Source: JAGVSZ01 sp035456405
GTDB taxonomy: Bacteria > Pseudomonadota > Gammaproteobacteria > Burkholderiales > SG8-39
Reading direction: 5' to 3'
Length of the DNA stretch: 64,000 bases
NCBI GenBank assembly: GCA_035456405.1
Contig: DATIDG010000070.1
Coordinates: 62,001-126,000, forward strand
Below the pieces are notes generated by a model. The model ran no database searches and was not told the DNA's origin. It saw only the letters and a list, made by a program, of their open reading frames with translations. The position numbers were made by a program, and so were the translations under genes. Positions 24,296 through 33,828 of the stretch are shown piece after piece (the stretch's first letter is position 1; each line of letters opens with the position of its first letter).

Positions 24296-25468
24296 TTATA
24301 GCGCGCCCGGCGACGCGGGGGAAGGCCGGCGCATTGCGCCGGCCACGATGCGGTACTCGAACAGCCGGCATTCGAGCGGGCCGTTGAAGAGCGGTGTCCG
24401 CTTCGATGCCTTCAGCCCGATCAGCTTGGCGAGGCGCAGGTCCGCGGTGAGGAAGTAGCAGCGCCAGCCCGCGAAGCGCGCCTTGAGCGCGTCGCCGAGC
24501 CGCGGATAGAACGCCGCGAGCTCGCTGTCCTCGCCGATCCGCACGCCATAGGGTGGGTTGGCGACCAGGATACCGGCCGGCGCGGGCGGCGCGAGCTCGA
24601 GGATGTTCGCCTGCTTCAGGTGCACCACGCGGTCGAGCCCCGCGGCCCCGATCGCCGCGCGCGCCTTCGCGAGCTCGGCGCCGTGGAGGTCGGCGCCGAA
24701 GATCGCCACCGGCCGCGTGCGGTTCTCGCGCGCACGCGCGCGTTCGCGCACCTCGCGCCACAGACGCGCATCGAACCCCTCGAGGCGCTCGAAGCCGAAG
24801 TCGCGCCGGCTCCCCGGTGCGATTCCGAGCGCGATCGCCGCCGCCTCGAGGAGGATCGTCCCGCTGCCGCACATCGGGTCGAGGAACGGCTCGTCGCCGC
24901 GCCAGCCGGTGAGCGTGATGATCCCGGCGGCGAGGTTCTCCTTCAGCGGCGCTTCCCCGGTGCGCCCGCGCCAGCCGCGCTTGTGGAGCGGCTCGCCCGA
25001 GGTGTCGAGGTAGAGCGTGATCGTGCGCTCGTCCAGGAAGGCGTGGATGCGCACGTCCGGCGCGCGCGTGTCCACGTCCGGCCTTGCGCCGGCCGCGGCT
25101 CGGAACCGGTCGCACACTGCGTCCTTGATGCGCAGAGTGGCGAACTCCAGGCTGCGCAGCGGCGAGCGGACCGCGTTGACGTCGACGCGGATGGAGTGCT
25201 CCACGCGGAAGCGCGCCGGCCAGTCCACGGCGTGAGCCGCGTCATACACGTCCTGCTCATTGCGGTACGGCGACTCGGCCACGCGCCACAGGACGCGCGT
25301 CGCGATCCGGCTCTCGAGGTTCGCCGCGTAGCATGCAGCGAGGTCGCCGTGGAAGAGCACTCCGCCGCCGGTCGTGCGAACGTCCCTTGCGCCGCACGCG
25401 GCGAGCTCCGACGCCGCCACGACCTCGAGGCCGCGCGGGCAGGTGGCGAAGAACGATTGCGCGGACAT
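24296..25468 (-). CDS. THUMP domain class I SAM-dependent RNA methyltransferase (RlmL N-half-like)
   Basis: A 390-aa protein colinear with the N-terminal half of E. coli RlmL/YcbY, which makes m2G2445 in 23S rRNA. The opening SFFATCPRGLEVVAASEL leads into a ferredoxin-like/THUMP region (DAVCDRFRAAAG, PDVRIHAFLDERTITLYLD). The methyltransferase domain carries GEAPLKENLAAGIITLTGW, DPMCGSGTILLEAAAIALG and the catalytic NPPY in ILVANPPYGVRIGED. The RlmK half is absent. I chose ATG 25468 over an upstream start because the family begins there. It is divergent from the acyl-CoA synthetase, with 37 bp between starts. Confidence 0.9.
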   Translation of the reverse strand: MSAQSFFATCPRGLEVVAASELAACGARDVRTTGGGVLFHGDLAACYAANLESRIATRVLWRVAESPYRNEQDVYDAAHAVDWPARFRVEHSIRVDVNAVRSPLRSLEFATLRIKDAVCDRFRAAAGARPDVDTRAPDVRIHAFLDERTITLYLDTSGEPLHKRGWRGRTGEAPLKENLAAGIITLTGWRGDEPFLDPMCGSGTILLEAAAIALGIAPGSRRDFGFERLEGFDARLWREVRERARARENRTRPVAIFGADLHGAELAKARAAIGAAGLDRVVHLKQANILELAPPAPAGILVANPPYGVRIGEDSELAAFYPRLGDALKARFAGWRCYFLTADLRLAKLIGLKASKRTPLFNGPLECRLFEYRIVAGAMRRPSPASPGAL

Positions 25469-25505
25469 TGCAGATCGCGGAGGATACCCTGCCCCGGGGG
25501 GAGGA

Positions 25506-27169
25506 ATGGCGAACGTTGCGGACCTGCTCACCGCGCAGATCGAGACGCAGGCGCGCGTTCTCTATCGACAATTCATCGATGGTGCGTGGCGCGACTTCTC
25601 CGCTGCCGACGTGGCCGCGCGCGCGGCGCGCTGGCAGGCCGCCTTCCGGCGCGAGGGCTTCCAGCCCGGCGACCGGATCGCGATCGGGCTGCGGAACGGC
25701 GTCGCCTGGGTCGCGCTCGATCTCGCGGCGCTCGCCGCACGGCTCGTCGTCGTCCCGCTGTACGTCGACGACAACGCCGACAATCAGGCGTACTGCCTCG
25801 CCGACAGCGATGCGCGGCTCGTCGTCGTCGAGACGACGCGCATGGCCGGCGCGCTCACCTGCGCCGGCGTGGAGGCGGCGCGGATTCTCTGCCTGCGGCC
25901 GGACGAAGGAACAAGCCCCCGCGCGGTCGAGGACTTCCTGCCGCGCGACGCGGCGCCGTTCGCGGTCGAGCCGACCGGGGGGAGACGCTCGCCACCCTCT
26001 GCTACACGTCGGGCACGGTCGGTCGGCCGAAGGGCGTGATGCTCACGCACGGCAACATCCTCGCGAACGTCGCGGGCTGCCGTGCGACCGGCATGGGGCG
26101 CGCGGACGACGTGTTCCTCTCGTTCCTCCCGCTCTCGCACATGTTCGAGCGCACCGGCGGCTACTACCTGCCGCTCGCGCTCGGCGCGCAGATCGTCCAC
26201 TCGCGCGGCATCGCGCAGCTCCCGGAGGATTTCGCCGCGCAGCGGCCGACCGCCATCTTCGCGGTGCCGCGCGTGTTCGAGAAGTTCGCCGAGCGGATCC
26301 GCGCCGCGGTGGGCGGGTCGCGATGGAAGCTCGCGCTCCTCGAGCATTGCGCGTCCGCCGGCAGCCGGGTCGAGCTGGGCGGTGCGGGCATCCCCGACCG
26401 TCTGCTCGCGGACGTCCTGCGGCCGCTCGTCGCGCGCCCGATCCTCGCGCGCTTCGGCGGGCGCCTGCGGCTCGCGGTCGTGGGCGGCGCGGCGATGGAT
26501 CCGGCGATCTCGCGCCTGTTCATCGGCCTGGGACTGCCGATTCTCCAGGGCTACGACATGACCGAGGCCTGCCCGGTGATCGCGGTGAACCGGCTCGGCG
26601 ACAACGACCCGGACACGGTCGGTCGCCCGCTCGAGAACGTGGCGCTGCGGCTGAGCCCGCAGGGCGAGATCCAGGTGCGCGGTCCGAGCATCATGGCCGG
26701 GTACTGGCGGAACCCGGAGGCCACCGCCCGCGTGCTCGCGACGGACGGCTGGCTGAGCACCGGCGATCTCGGGGAGATGCGCGACGGCCGTCTCGCGATC
26801 CGCGGCCGGCTGAAGGACGTGCTCGTGCTCTCGAACGGCGAGAGGCTGCCGCCGCAGGACATCGAGCTCGCGATCCTCGGCGACGGCGCGTTCGAGCAGC
26901 TCATGCTGGTCGGCGAGGGCCGGCCGTTCCTCACTCTCGTGGCGGTGACGAAGGAGTCCGACGAGAAGCAGCTCGTGAAGCGCGCGAACGAGCGCCTGAA
27001 GGCATATCCGCGTTACGTGCGCGTGCGCCGCGCGATCGTTGCGCCGGAGCCGTGGACGGTCGAGAACGGGCTGCTCACGCCGACGCTCAAGATTCGGCGC
27101 GAGCAGGTGCTCAAGCGTTTCGCGGACGAAATCGAGAAGGTGTACGCGGGAGACGCGGCGGGCGAGTGA
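25506..27169 (+). pseudogene. AMP-dependent long-chain acyl-CoA synthetase, frameshifted
   Basis: Two frames together make one adenylate-forming ligase of about 555 residues. The first frame (ATG 25506 to about 25980) holds the N-terminal region through LLTAQIETQARVLYRQFIDG and IAIGLRNGVAWVALDLAALA. The second frame resumes with GETLATLCYTSGTVGRPKGV (AMP-binding motif), FLSFLPLSHMFERTGGYYLP, GYDMTEACPVIAVNRLGDND, LSTGDLGEM and GRLKDVLVLSNGERLPP. The break is at a run of six Gs (25977-25982); seven Gs would restore one frame. Everything else is intact, so sequence error or a very recent mutation is as likely as true decay. Confidence 0.85.
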
Positions 27170-27388
27170 CGCGGACCCCCGCGTCGATCTCGGGCGGGTG
27201 TCGTTGAACGCCGCAGTCGTTCGGTCGTTCGCCGGACTGAGGTCGGGGACCCCGCGACGACTGATCGGTGTGGGACCGAGAAGGCGTCGGTGAAGCGCGG
27301 GCGGAACGGACGCCGAGTGACGCCCGCCCCGCCCATCCCCGCCCATGAGAGAACTCGGGACCTCGCGCGCGCGGCCGGGGGCGCGCGG

Positions 27389-27622
27389 TCAGCCGCGCGC
27401 GGACGCGGTCTTTGCGGCCTGAACGATGTCGGCGCGCAGGAGCCCGACGTCGCGCAGCTCGCGGTCGTCCAGGACCGCCAGCTCGCGAACCGTCTGCTGG
27501 GCCCGGTACCGCGCGACGAGCGCGGCGATCCGTTCGGTGAGCCACGTCCAGGCAAGCCGGCGGACTGCAGCTTCGAAGCGGTAGACATCGGCGGGCCGGC
27601 GAGTGGTAGCGGGTGCGTTCAT
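27389..27622 (-). CDS. DUF1127 domain small protein
   Basis: A 77-aa protein with a C-terminal DUF1127 motif: RELAVLDDRELRDVGLLRAD followed by IVQAA. Small DUF1127 proteins in other proteobacteria have been tied to RNA turnover and to phosphate and carbon metabolism; no role can be assigned here. A purine-rich GAGGAGAGAGAG precedes ATG 27622. It lies downstream of the large regulator on the same strand, separated by 246 bp that include an AT-rich patch near 27750, a possible promoter. The 219 bp on its other side (27170-27388) hold only a GC-rich hairpin-like run. Confidence 0.85.
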   Translation of the reverse strand: MNAPATTRRPADVYRFEAAVRRLAWTWLTERIAALVARYRAQQTVRELAVLDDRELRDVGLLRADIVQAAKTASARG

Positions 27623-27868
27623 CTCTCTCTCCTCGTGGTGGGGGATCCGGAGGCGGGGGCAGCCCCGGAATCACGAGGCGCAGTGTGGCGAGAGGGGACT
27701 CAAGGATGGCTCACGGATCACGAAGCCGGCGCGCAGGAGCCAAGACGTCGTTGTAACATGTTGATGATAAGCAAGTTTCAGGTCAGAGGCGAGCCCGGTA
27801 CCAGCGGCGCGCGGTGACGCTCACCAAGCGACTCACACGCGACTCACGGCTCACTCACCGGGGTCCGG

Positions 27869-30800
27869 TCAGCGCGGCGCGTCGAGCGAGCGCCGGACCG
27901 CTTCGGTCTCCGCCGAGGGCGACAGCCCCAGCACCACCGAGAGGAGCTCGCGGCACCGCCGGTAGGTCTGCAGGGCGGCAGCCGGCTGCCCGAGCTCGCG
28001 GTGGCAGATCATGAGCTCGCGGTAGAGCGCCTCGGCCAGGTTGTCGAGCTCGAGCGCCCGCTCGTACAGCGCGACCGCATCGGCCCACCGGCCTGCCGTC
28101 TGCAGCCGGTGCCCGATCCCGGCCACGGTGCGTCCGAGCTTCGAGCGGAGGCGATCGCGCAGCTCGATCGCCCACGGCGCATCCTCGTCCGCCGCCAGGA
28201 AGTGCCCGGGATACGCATCGAGGACCGCGCGCCCGAGGCGCGCCGGCTCTTGAGCGGCGAGGTCACCCGTTGAGGCAGGGGCGTCGGCATCGCGCGCGAG
28301 GCACTCGAACGCCCACACGTCGAGCCAGCACTTGCGCCGGTCGAGCGAGAGCTTGCCCTCGGCGAGCACGAGCACGTCGTCGCGGCCGAGGAGCTTGCGC
28401 AGCCGATAGAGCGTCGTGTCGAACGAGCCCTTCGCCGCGTCGCCGTCCGCACCGGGCCACAGCAGCGCGGCGAGCCGGGACGCCTCCACTCTCTCGCTCC
28501 CCAGCGCGACCAGCGCCTTCAGCAGCTCGAGCGGTTTCTTCTGCGCCTTACCGCGGATCTCGAGCGGCGCGCCATCGCGCGCGAGCTCGAAGCGGCCGAG
28601 GGCACGGATCGCGAGGGGCCAGGGCCAGGCCGCGAGCGCAGGCGAGCGCGGGCGCAGCTTGAGCTTGACGACGATCTCCCGCGCGTGCTCGACCTCGATG
28701 CCGTCGGCGAGCGCGAGCTCTACGACCTCGACGAAGAGCGGCATGCTGAGGAGCGGCCGGCCGGTGATGCACTGGCTCTCGCGCGCGAGGCACATGCCTT
28801 CGCGCAGATGCGCGAGCGCATCTGCGGTGCGGCCGAGGCGGCTCTCAGCCACGGCGAGCAGCTGCAACGCCGGAAAGAGGACGTGCGGGCCGTTCAGCTC
28901 GCGCGCGGCGTCGACCGCTTCTTCCAGCACCGCCCGCGCCACCTGGTCCTCGCCGCGGGCGAGCCGCACCATGGCGAGGTTCGCGAGCGACATCGAGAAG
29001 CCGACCGAGCGCGGCGTCATGATCGAGGCGAGTTCGACGGCGGTGGACCACGCGCCCTCTAGGTCGCCGCGCTCGAGCCGCGCAAGCGTGCTGTACTGGA
29101 GATGGCTGCCGATCATCCGCGTCACGAAGGTCGGCGTCCGGTTGAGCCGCTCCTCCCACGCGCGCACCGCGTGCCCGTCGCCGGCCACGAGGGCGTCCCG
29201 CAGCTCCATGATCACCGGTCCCATCTGGTCGAGAGGGCTTGCTGCCGGGTCGGCGCGGAGCGGCGCCGTCTCGGCGCGCGCGGCCGCGAGGTCGCCGCGG
29301 TGGTACGCGTCGTTCGAGCGCGCGGTGACGAACGTGTAGCGGTCGCGGACCGACACGCCCGACGCCGCGATGTCGCCGGCCGCGGTGGCGACCACCGACC
29401 GCAGCTTCGCGATGTCGCCCGAGTAGCTGTAGGCCAGCCCGGCGAAACCCGCCATGCGCACCCGCTGCGCGGGGTCGGGCAGCTCGCGCGCGAGCCGGTC
29501 GGCCCGTTCGACCCACGCCAGCCACTGCGGGTGGCGCGCCGGCACGCGGTAGTCGGCGTTGAAGTTCCGGATGATCCTCGCCTCGATCTGCGGGTCCGCG
29601 ACCGGGCCGTGGCGCTCGTACTGTGCCCGGACCTCCGCGAGCAGCCTCTCGAGCTCCGCCGCCGAGCCCGCAGTCTGGAACAGCCAGCCGCGCGCGGCGC
29701 ACGACCCGACGAGATCGCCGGCCGCGTCGAAGAGCGCGGCCGACTGCCCGAGCGCCGGGCGGAACGCCGCATCACGCGCCACCGCCTTGCACAGTCCCAG
29801 CCACAGGAGCAGCCAGGGCGACGCGGCGACTGCGGCGGGAGGGAGGACGTCGAGCCAGCCGCGCAGCGTCTGGAATCGCGCCTGCTCGACCAGCTGCGCG
29901 GCATGGCGTTCGACGAACGCCGCGAGGCGCACCCAGTCGGCGGCGTCGATGAGGAGCTCCGCCGCCGCGGCGAGCTCGCCGCTCTCTTCGAGCAGCGCCG
30001 CCGCCCGGCCCTTGAGCGCCGCGAGCGCGGCGGCGTCGAGCGCCTCCGCGGCGCGCGCGGCCAGGAACTCGCGGAACAGCGGGTGGTACTCGTAGACGGT
30101 CTCTGCGCCGGGCCGGCGGTCGGTGAAGAAGTTGTCGGCATGGAGATCGGCGAGGATGCGCGCGGCGCGCGCGTCGCCGGTCAGCGCCTGGGCGATGCTC
30201 GCGGTGGCGTGCGGGAGGAACGCCGTGCGGTACAGGAACGCCTGCGTCGTCGCGGGAATCCGCGACCAGACCTGGCTCGCGAAATAGTCGAACAGCTGGC
30301 GCGGCGGCTCGCGCTGCGCGTCGCGCAGGTCGACGCCCCGCTGCGCCGCGCGCAGCATCAGCACCATCCCCGCCGCCCAGCCGCGGCTGATCGCGAGCAG
30401 CGCGGCGACGTGCTCGGCGTCCTCGACACCCCACCCGCGCGCGAGCGTCGCGGCCTCCTCGGGGAGAAACTGGATATCGCGCCAGTCGATGGTCTTGAAC
30501 GCGGGATTGAGGCTCCACTTCGCCAGGGCGGCGGGCGGCTCGGCGCGGCTGAGGACGACGACCCGCGCCTGCTCCGGAAGGTGATCGAGGAGCGCGACGA
30601 CCAGGTCGTGGAAGCGCGAGTCGGCGTCGACGTCCTGGTAGTTGTCGAAGACGATGACGATCGGCGTCGCGAGGCGGGCGAAGAACGCCTCGAAGAAGCG
30701 CCGCGCGAACGCTTCCAGCGCCACGTAGTCCGCCGCGGTGAACCCCGGCAGCGGCGCGCCGCCGTGATCCCGTGTCGCGAGGTGCAGATAGTGCGTGAAG

Positions 30801-31090
30801 CTCGCGAGATCCGCGTCGCTCGCGTCCACCTGGTACCAGAGGCAGTCGAGCCCGCGCGTCTCGACGAACGCCGACACGAGCGAGGTCTTGCCCGCCCCGC
30901 CCGGACCGCTGACCCAGACGATCCTGCCGCGGAGCCGCTCGTCGAGCCGGTTGAACAGGCGCTCCCGCGGGACGAGTCCGTCTGCGCCCGGCCGCAGGAG
31001 CTTCGCGGGCAGGGGTGGCCGCCGCGGCGCGGAATGCTGCTGCGACCCGGCGCGCCTGGCGGAAGTCGCGCTTTCTTGCTGGGTACCCAT
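27869..31090 (-). CDS. STAND-type ATPase / TPR regulator with C-terminal SARP (winged-helix + BTAD) domain
   Basis: A 1073-aa putative transcription activator. The N-terminus resembles MalT/LuxR-type ATPases: PAKLLRPGADGLVPRERL, then Walker A SGPGGAGKTS (residues 61-70), IVIVFDNYQDVDADSRFHDL (Walker B) and RVVVLSRAEPP. A long TPR-rich middle region follows. The DNA-binding part is at the C-terminus: a winged helix from about 828 (IRALGRFELARDGAPLEI, SFDTTLYRLRKLLGRDD) and a bacterial transcriptional activation domain ending in ALYRELMICHRELGQPAAAL. Streptomyces SARPs carry this module at the N-terminus. Start ATG 31090 was chosen where family sequence begins. The ligand and targets are unknown. 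Confidence 0.85.
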   Translation of the reverse strand: MGTQQESATSARRAGSQQHSAPRRPPLPAKLLRPGADGLVPRERLFNRLDERLRGRIVWVSGPGGAGKTSLVSAFVETRGLDCLWYQVDASDADLASFTHYLHLATRDHGGAPLPGFTAADYVALEAFARRFFEAFFARLATPIVIVFDNYQDVDADSRFHDLVVALLDHLPEQARVVVLSRAEPPAALAKWSLNPAFKTIDWRDIQFLPEEAATLARGWGVEDAEHVAALLAISRGWAAGMVLMLRAAQRGVDLRDAQREPPRQLFDYFASQVWSRIPATTQAFLYRTAFLPHATASIAQALTGDARAARILADLHADNFFTDRRPGAETVYEYHPLFREFLAARAAEALDAAALAALKGRAAALLEESGELAAAAELLIDAADWVRLAAFVERHAAQLVEQARFQTLRGWLDVLPPAAVAASPWLLLWLGLCKAVARDAAFRPALGQSAALFDAAGDLVGSCAARGWLFQTAGSAAELERLLAEVRAQYERHGPVADPQIEARIIRNFNADYRVPARHPQWLAWVERADRLARELPDPAQRVRMAGFAGLAYSYSGDIAKLRSVVATAAGDIAASGVSVRDRYTFVTARSNDAYHRGDLAAARAETAPLRADPAASPLDQMGPVIMELRDALVAGDGHAVRAWEERLNRTPTFVTRMIGSHLQYSTLARLERGDLEGAWSTAVELASIMTPRSVGFSMSLANLAMVRLARGEDQVARAVLEEAVDAARELNGPHVLFPALQLLAVAESRLGRTADALAHLREGMCLARESQCITGRPLLSMPLFVEVVELALADGIEVEHAREIVVKLKLRPRSPALAAWPWPLAIRALGRFELARDGAPLEIRGKAQKKPLELLKALVALGSERVEASRLAALLWPGADGDAAKGSFDTTLYRLRKLLGRDDVLVLAEGKLSLDRRKCWLDVWAFECLARDADAPASTGDLAAQEPARLGRAVLDAYPGHFLAADEDAPWAIELRDRLRSKLGRTVAGIGHRLQTAGRWADAVALYERALELDNLAEALYRELMICHRELGQPAAALQTYRRCRELLSVVLGLSPSAETEAVRRSLDAPR

Positions 31091-31194
31091 GCCGCCCCCG
31101 CGGTCTCTTCTTGGGCCCGGTCTCCGGTCCTGCGGGACCCGGCACGGCGAGCATAGGAACTCGCCCGGTCGAGCGCAAGCCGCGGGCGCGGCGA

Positions 31195-33819
31195 TCACCG
31201 CACGGCTGCCCCCGCCGTTGCGAACGCGCTGCGGACCTTCACGGTGCGCTCGAGCTCGTCGAGCGCCTCGAGCACCTTGCGGCGCAGGTCCGGGTCGAGC
31301 TTCGCCTGCCGGACGAAACGCCTGGCCGCGCTCGCCGACGCCATGTCGATCTGCCCGCCGAGGAACGCGGCGAGCCAGTTGTTGACGAAGAAGATCTTGC
31401 GTTCGCGCTTGAGCTGCGGCAGCCGCGCGAGCGCGCGCTCGAGGTACGGCGCGGTCAGCGCCGCGTGCTCGACGGTGTTGAACGGCAGCACCGCTTCTTC
31501 CATCCAGCTCTCGGGAAGCGCGCGGTCGTCGAACCACGCTTTGAAGTAGGCCGCCTTCGTCGCCGCGTCGGGCCGGGCGGCCGCGACGGCGTACGCATAG
31601 CGGCGTCCGTCGTCGCTCGCATCAGCCTGCGACTGCGCGGCGAGCAGCGCGTCGGCTTCGGGATCGTCGAGCGCGAGCAGGCGCTCGACGATGCGAAAGC
31701 GCTCGCGCGAGCTCAAGGTCACGTCGGGCACGCCGCGCATGCCCGCGAGCAGCGCCTTAAGCGTGGCCCGCGCATCCGCGGTCGTGGCGGCGGCGACGAA
31801 CGCCCGGAAGTAGGTGACGCGCAGGCCCTTGTCCGCCGCACGCGTCATCCCGCGCTCGAATGCGGCTTCTACGCCCGGCGCAACGGCGGCACGCTGCGCG
31901 TCGGAGAGATACCAGCGCAGCGCCGTCTGCGCGCGACCGACGAGGCTCGCGACCGTCAACGCGTCGCTCTCACGCGGCGCCTGCGTGAGCGCGAGATCGA
32001 GGTACTCGATCGGCGCGAGACGGGCGTCGCGCACTTCCTCCCACAGCGCGTCGAGCAGCAGCGCGCGCAGGAACGCGTCCTCGATCCCGCCGACGTCGGC
32101 GAGCACCGCCGCGCGGCTCGCATCGTCCAGGACGAAGCGGCCGTAGGCGTAGTCGCCGTGGTTCGCGAACGCGTAGCGCGGCGCGGGCGCGCCCACCAGC
32201 TCGCGGACCACGGTGCTGCCACCTTCCAGCGCGACGGGCAGCGTGCGCGTGCCGCCTTCGCCCGCCACCAGCAGCTCGGTGCGCATCGGCCACACGCCGT
32301 CGCCGCCGAGCGTGTCCGACTGCGTGAGCGTGAAGCGCGCGATCCGGCCGTCGCCGTCCGTACGCCAAGCGGTGCGCACCGTCGGCACGCCGCGGCGCCT
32401 GACCCAGGCGTTCGCCCAGGCGTCGAGCTTCCGTCCCGACGAGCCTTCGAACGCGCGCACCAGATCGCTCCAGTCGGCGGCGCCGTAGGCGTGGGTGTGC
32501 ACGAACGCCTGCACTGCGCGCCGGAACGCGTCCGCGCCGAGGTAGAACTCGGCCTGCCGCAACACCGCCGGCGCCTTGCTGTACACGATGCTGCCGTACG
32601 CGGACTTCGCGGCCGACAGGTTTGCGAGGCGCTGCCAGATCGGCGTCGTGCCCTGCGTCGCGTCGGTGCGGTAGGCGGCGACCTTGAGCTGGTGGAACGC
32701 GTTCCAGGCGCTGTACTCCGGCGTGATCGTCTCCGCAGCCTTGGCGGCCATGAAGTTGGCGAAGCCCTCTTTCAGCCAGAGGTCGTCGAACCAGCGCATG
32801 GTGACGAGATCGCCGAACCACTGGTGCGAGGTCTCGTGGAAGAGTAGCTGCGCGCGCCGCAGCCTGTCGGCCGCCGCGGGCTCGAACGGGAAGAGCACCG
32901 CTTCCTCGCGCAGGAAAGTCGCGCCCGCGTGCTCCATGCCGCCGTAGGGAAACTCGGGCACCAGCACCAGGTCGTGCTTCGGAAAGGGAAAGGGGAACCC
33001 GAAGTAGTCCGCGAAGAAGTACAACGCCGTGCGATGCAGGCGGAAGGTCTCGTGCGCCTCGGCTTGCGCGCGCGCGAGCCGCGACTTGCGGACGAGGATG
33101 CGCGTCTCGGGCTGCGGCACGGCGTTGTCCTCGCGCTCGTCGAGAACGGCGAACGGGCCGGCGGCGAAGGCGAAGAGATACGTGCTGATCGGCTCGGTCG
33201 CGCGAAAGCGCACGCGCCTTGCCCTACCGTCGGCGACCGCCTCCGCTGCGGGCGCGTTCGACACCGCCTCCCAGCCGGCGGGGATCGACAGCGCGAGCGT
33301 GAAGCGGCCCTTGAGGTCGGGCTGGTCGAAGCACGGGAAGACGGTGCTCGCGTCCGACGGCACGAACAGCGAGTACACGTACTCGGCGCCGTCCTCGCGG
33401 TCGCGGTAGAGCGTTACTGCGGTGCCGGCGGTCGCGATCGGCGCTGCGAAGCGCAGCCGCACCGTGTTCCCCCCGGTGCGCACGTGGCGCGCTGGGATCA
33501 CGAGGTGCTCGCGCACGACGCGCGGCCTGCCGATCGCGACGCCGTTCGCCTCGACCTCCCGGATCGCGCCGCCGGGCGGCGGCCGCCAGTCGAGCACGAG
33601 ACCGACCGGCTTCCCGCGCACCGCCACGCGGAGCTCGAGGCTGCCCTCGAGGTGCGCGAGCGGCGCCGCGATCGAGACGTTCAGGTCGTAGCGGAGGTCG
33701 CCGTAGCGCGCTGCCCGCCAGCGCGCCAGATCGCGCGCAACGCCCGGCTCCAGCGCCGGCGCGGCGGCCGCCTCAGCCATGACCATTGCCGCCGCGAGGA
33801 GCGCGCCGCCGGACCGCAT
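31195..33819 (-). CDS. M1 family zinc metallo-aminopeptidase
   Basis: An 874-aa aminopeptidase related to ERAP/ApeN-type enzymes. The exopeptidase motif GGMEHAG starts at residue 293. The zinc site is H328-E329-T-S-H332 with the third ligand E351 in WFDDLWLKEGFANFMAAKAA, and an ERAP1-like C-terminal helical domain follows. The N-terminus (MRSGGALLAAAMVMAEAAAA) looks like a signal peptide, so it may act in the periplasm. The gene precedes the large regulator on the same strand by 104 bp. Confidence 0.93.
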   Translation of the reverse strand: MRSGGALLAAAMVMAEAAAAPALEPGVARDLARWRAARYGDLRYDLNVSIAAPLAHLEGSLELRVAVRGKPVGLVLDWRPPPGGAIREVEANGVAIGRPRVVREHLVIPARHVRTGGNTVRLRFAAPIATAGTAVTLYRDREDGAEYVYSLFVPSDASTVFPCFDQPDLKGRFTLALSIPAGWEAVSNAPAAEAVADGRARRVRFRATEPISTYLFAFAAGPFAVLDEREDNAVPQPETRILVRKSRLARAQAEAHETFRLHRTALYFFADYFGFPFPFPKHDLVLVPEFPYGGMEHAGATFLREEAVLFPFEPAAADRLRRAQLLFHETSHQWFGDLVTMRWFDDLWLKEGFANFMAAKAAETITPEYSAWNAFHQLKVAAYRTDATQGTTPIWQRLANLSAAKSAYGSIVYSKAPAVLRQAEFYLGADAFRRAVQAFVHTHAYGAADWSDLVRAFEGSSGRKLDAWANAWVRRRGVPTVRTAWRTDGDGRIARFTLTQSDTLGGDGVWPMRTELLVAGEGGTRTLPVALEGGSTVVRELVGAPAPRYAFANHGDYAYGRFVLDDASRAAVLADVGGIEDAFLRALLLDALWEEVRDARLAPIEYLDLALTQAPRESDALTVASLVGRAQTALRWYLSDAQRAAVAPGVEAAFERGMTRAADKGLRVTYFRAFVAAATTADARATLKALLAGMRGVPDVTLSSRERFRIVERLLALDDPEADALLAAQSQADASDDGRRYAYAVAAARPDAATKAAYFKAWFDDRALPESWMEEAVLPFNTVEHAALTAPYLERALARLPQLKRERKIFFVNNWLAAFLGGQIDMASASAARRFVRQAKLDPDLRRKVLEALDELERTVKVRSAFATAGAAVR

Positions 33820-33828
33820 GCCCCGTCG

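Noticed and set aside
29102..31156. A 684-codon plus-strand open frame opposite the ATPase/BTAD regulator
   Set aside because: Shadow of the real minus-strand gene, whose Walker and winged-helix motifs are unambiguous.
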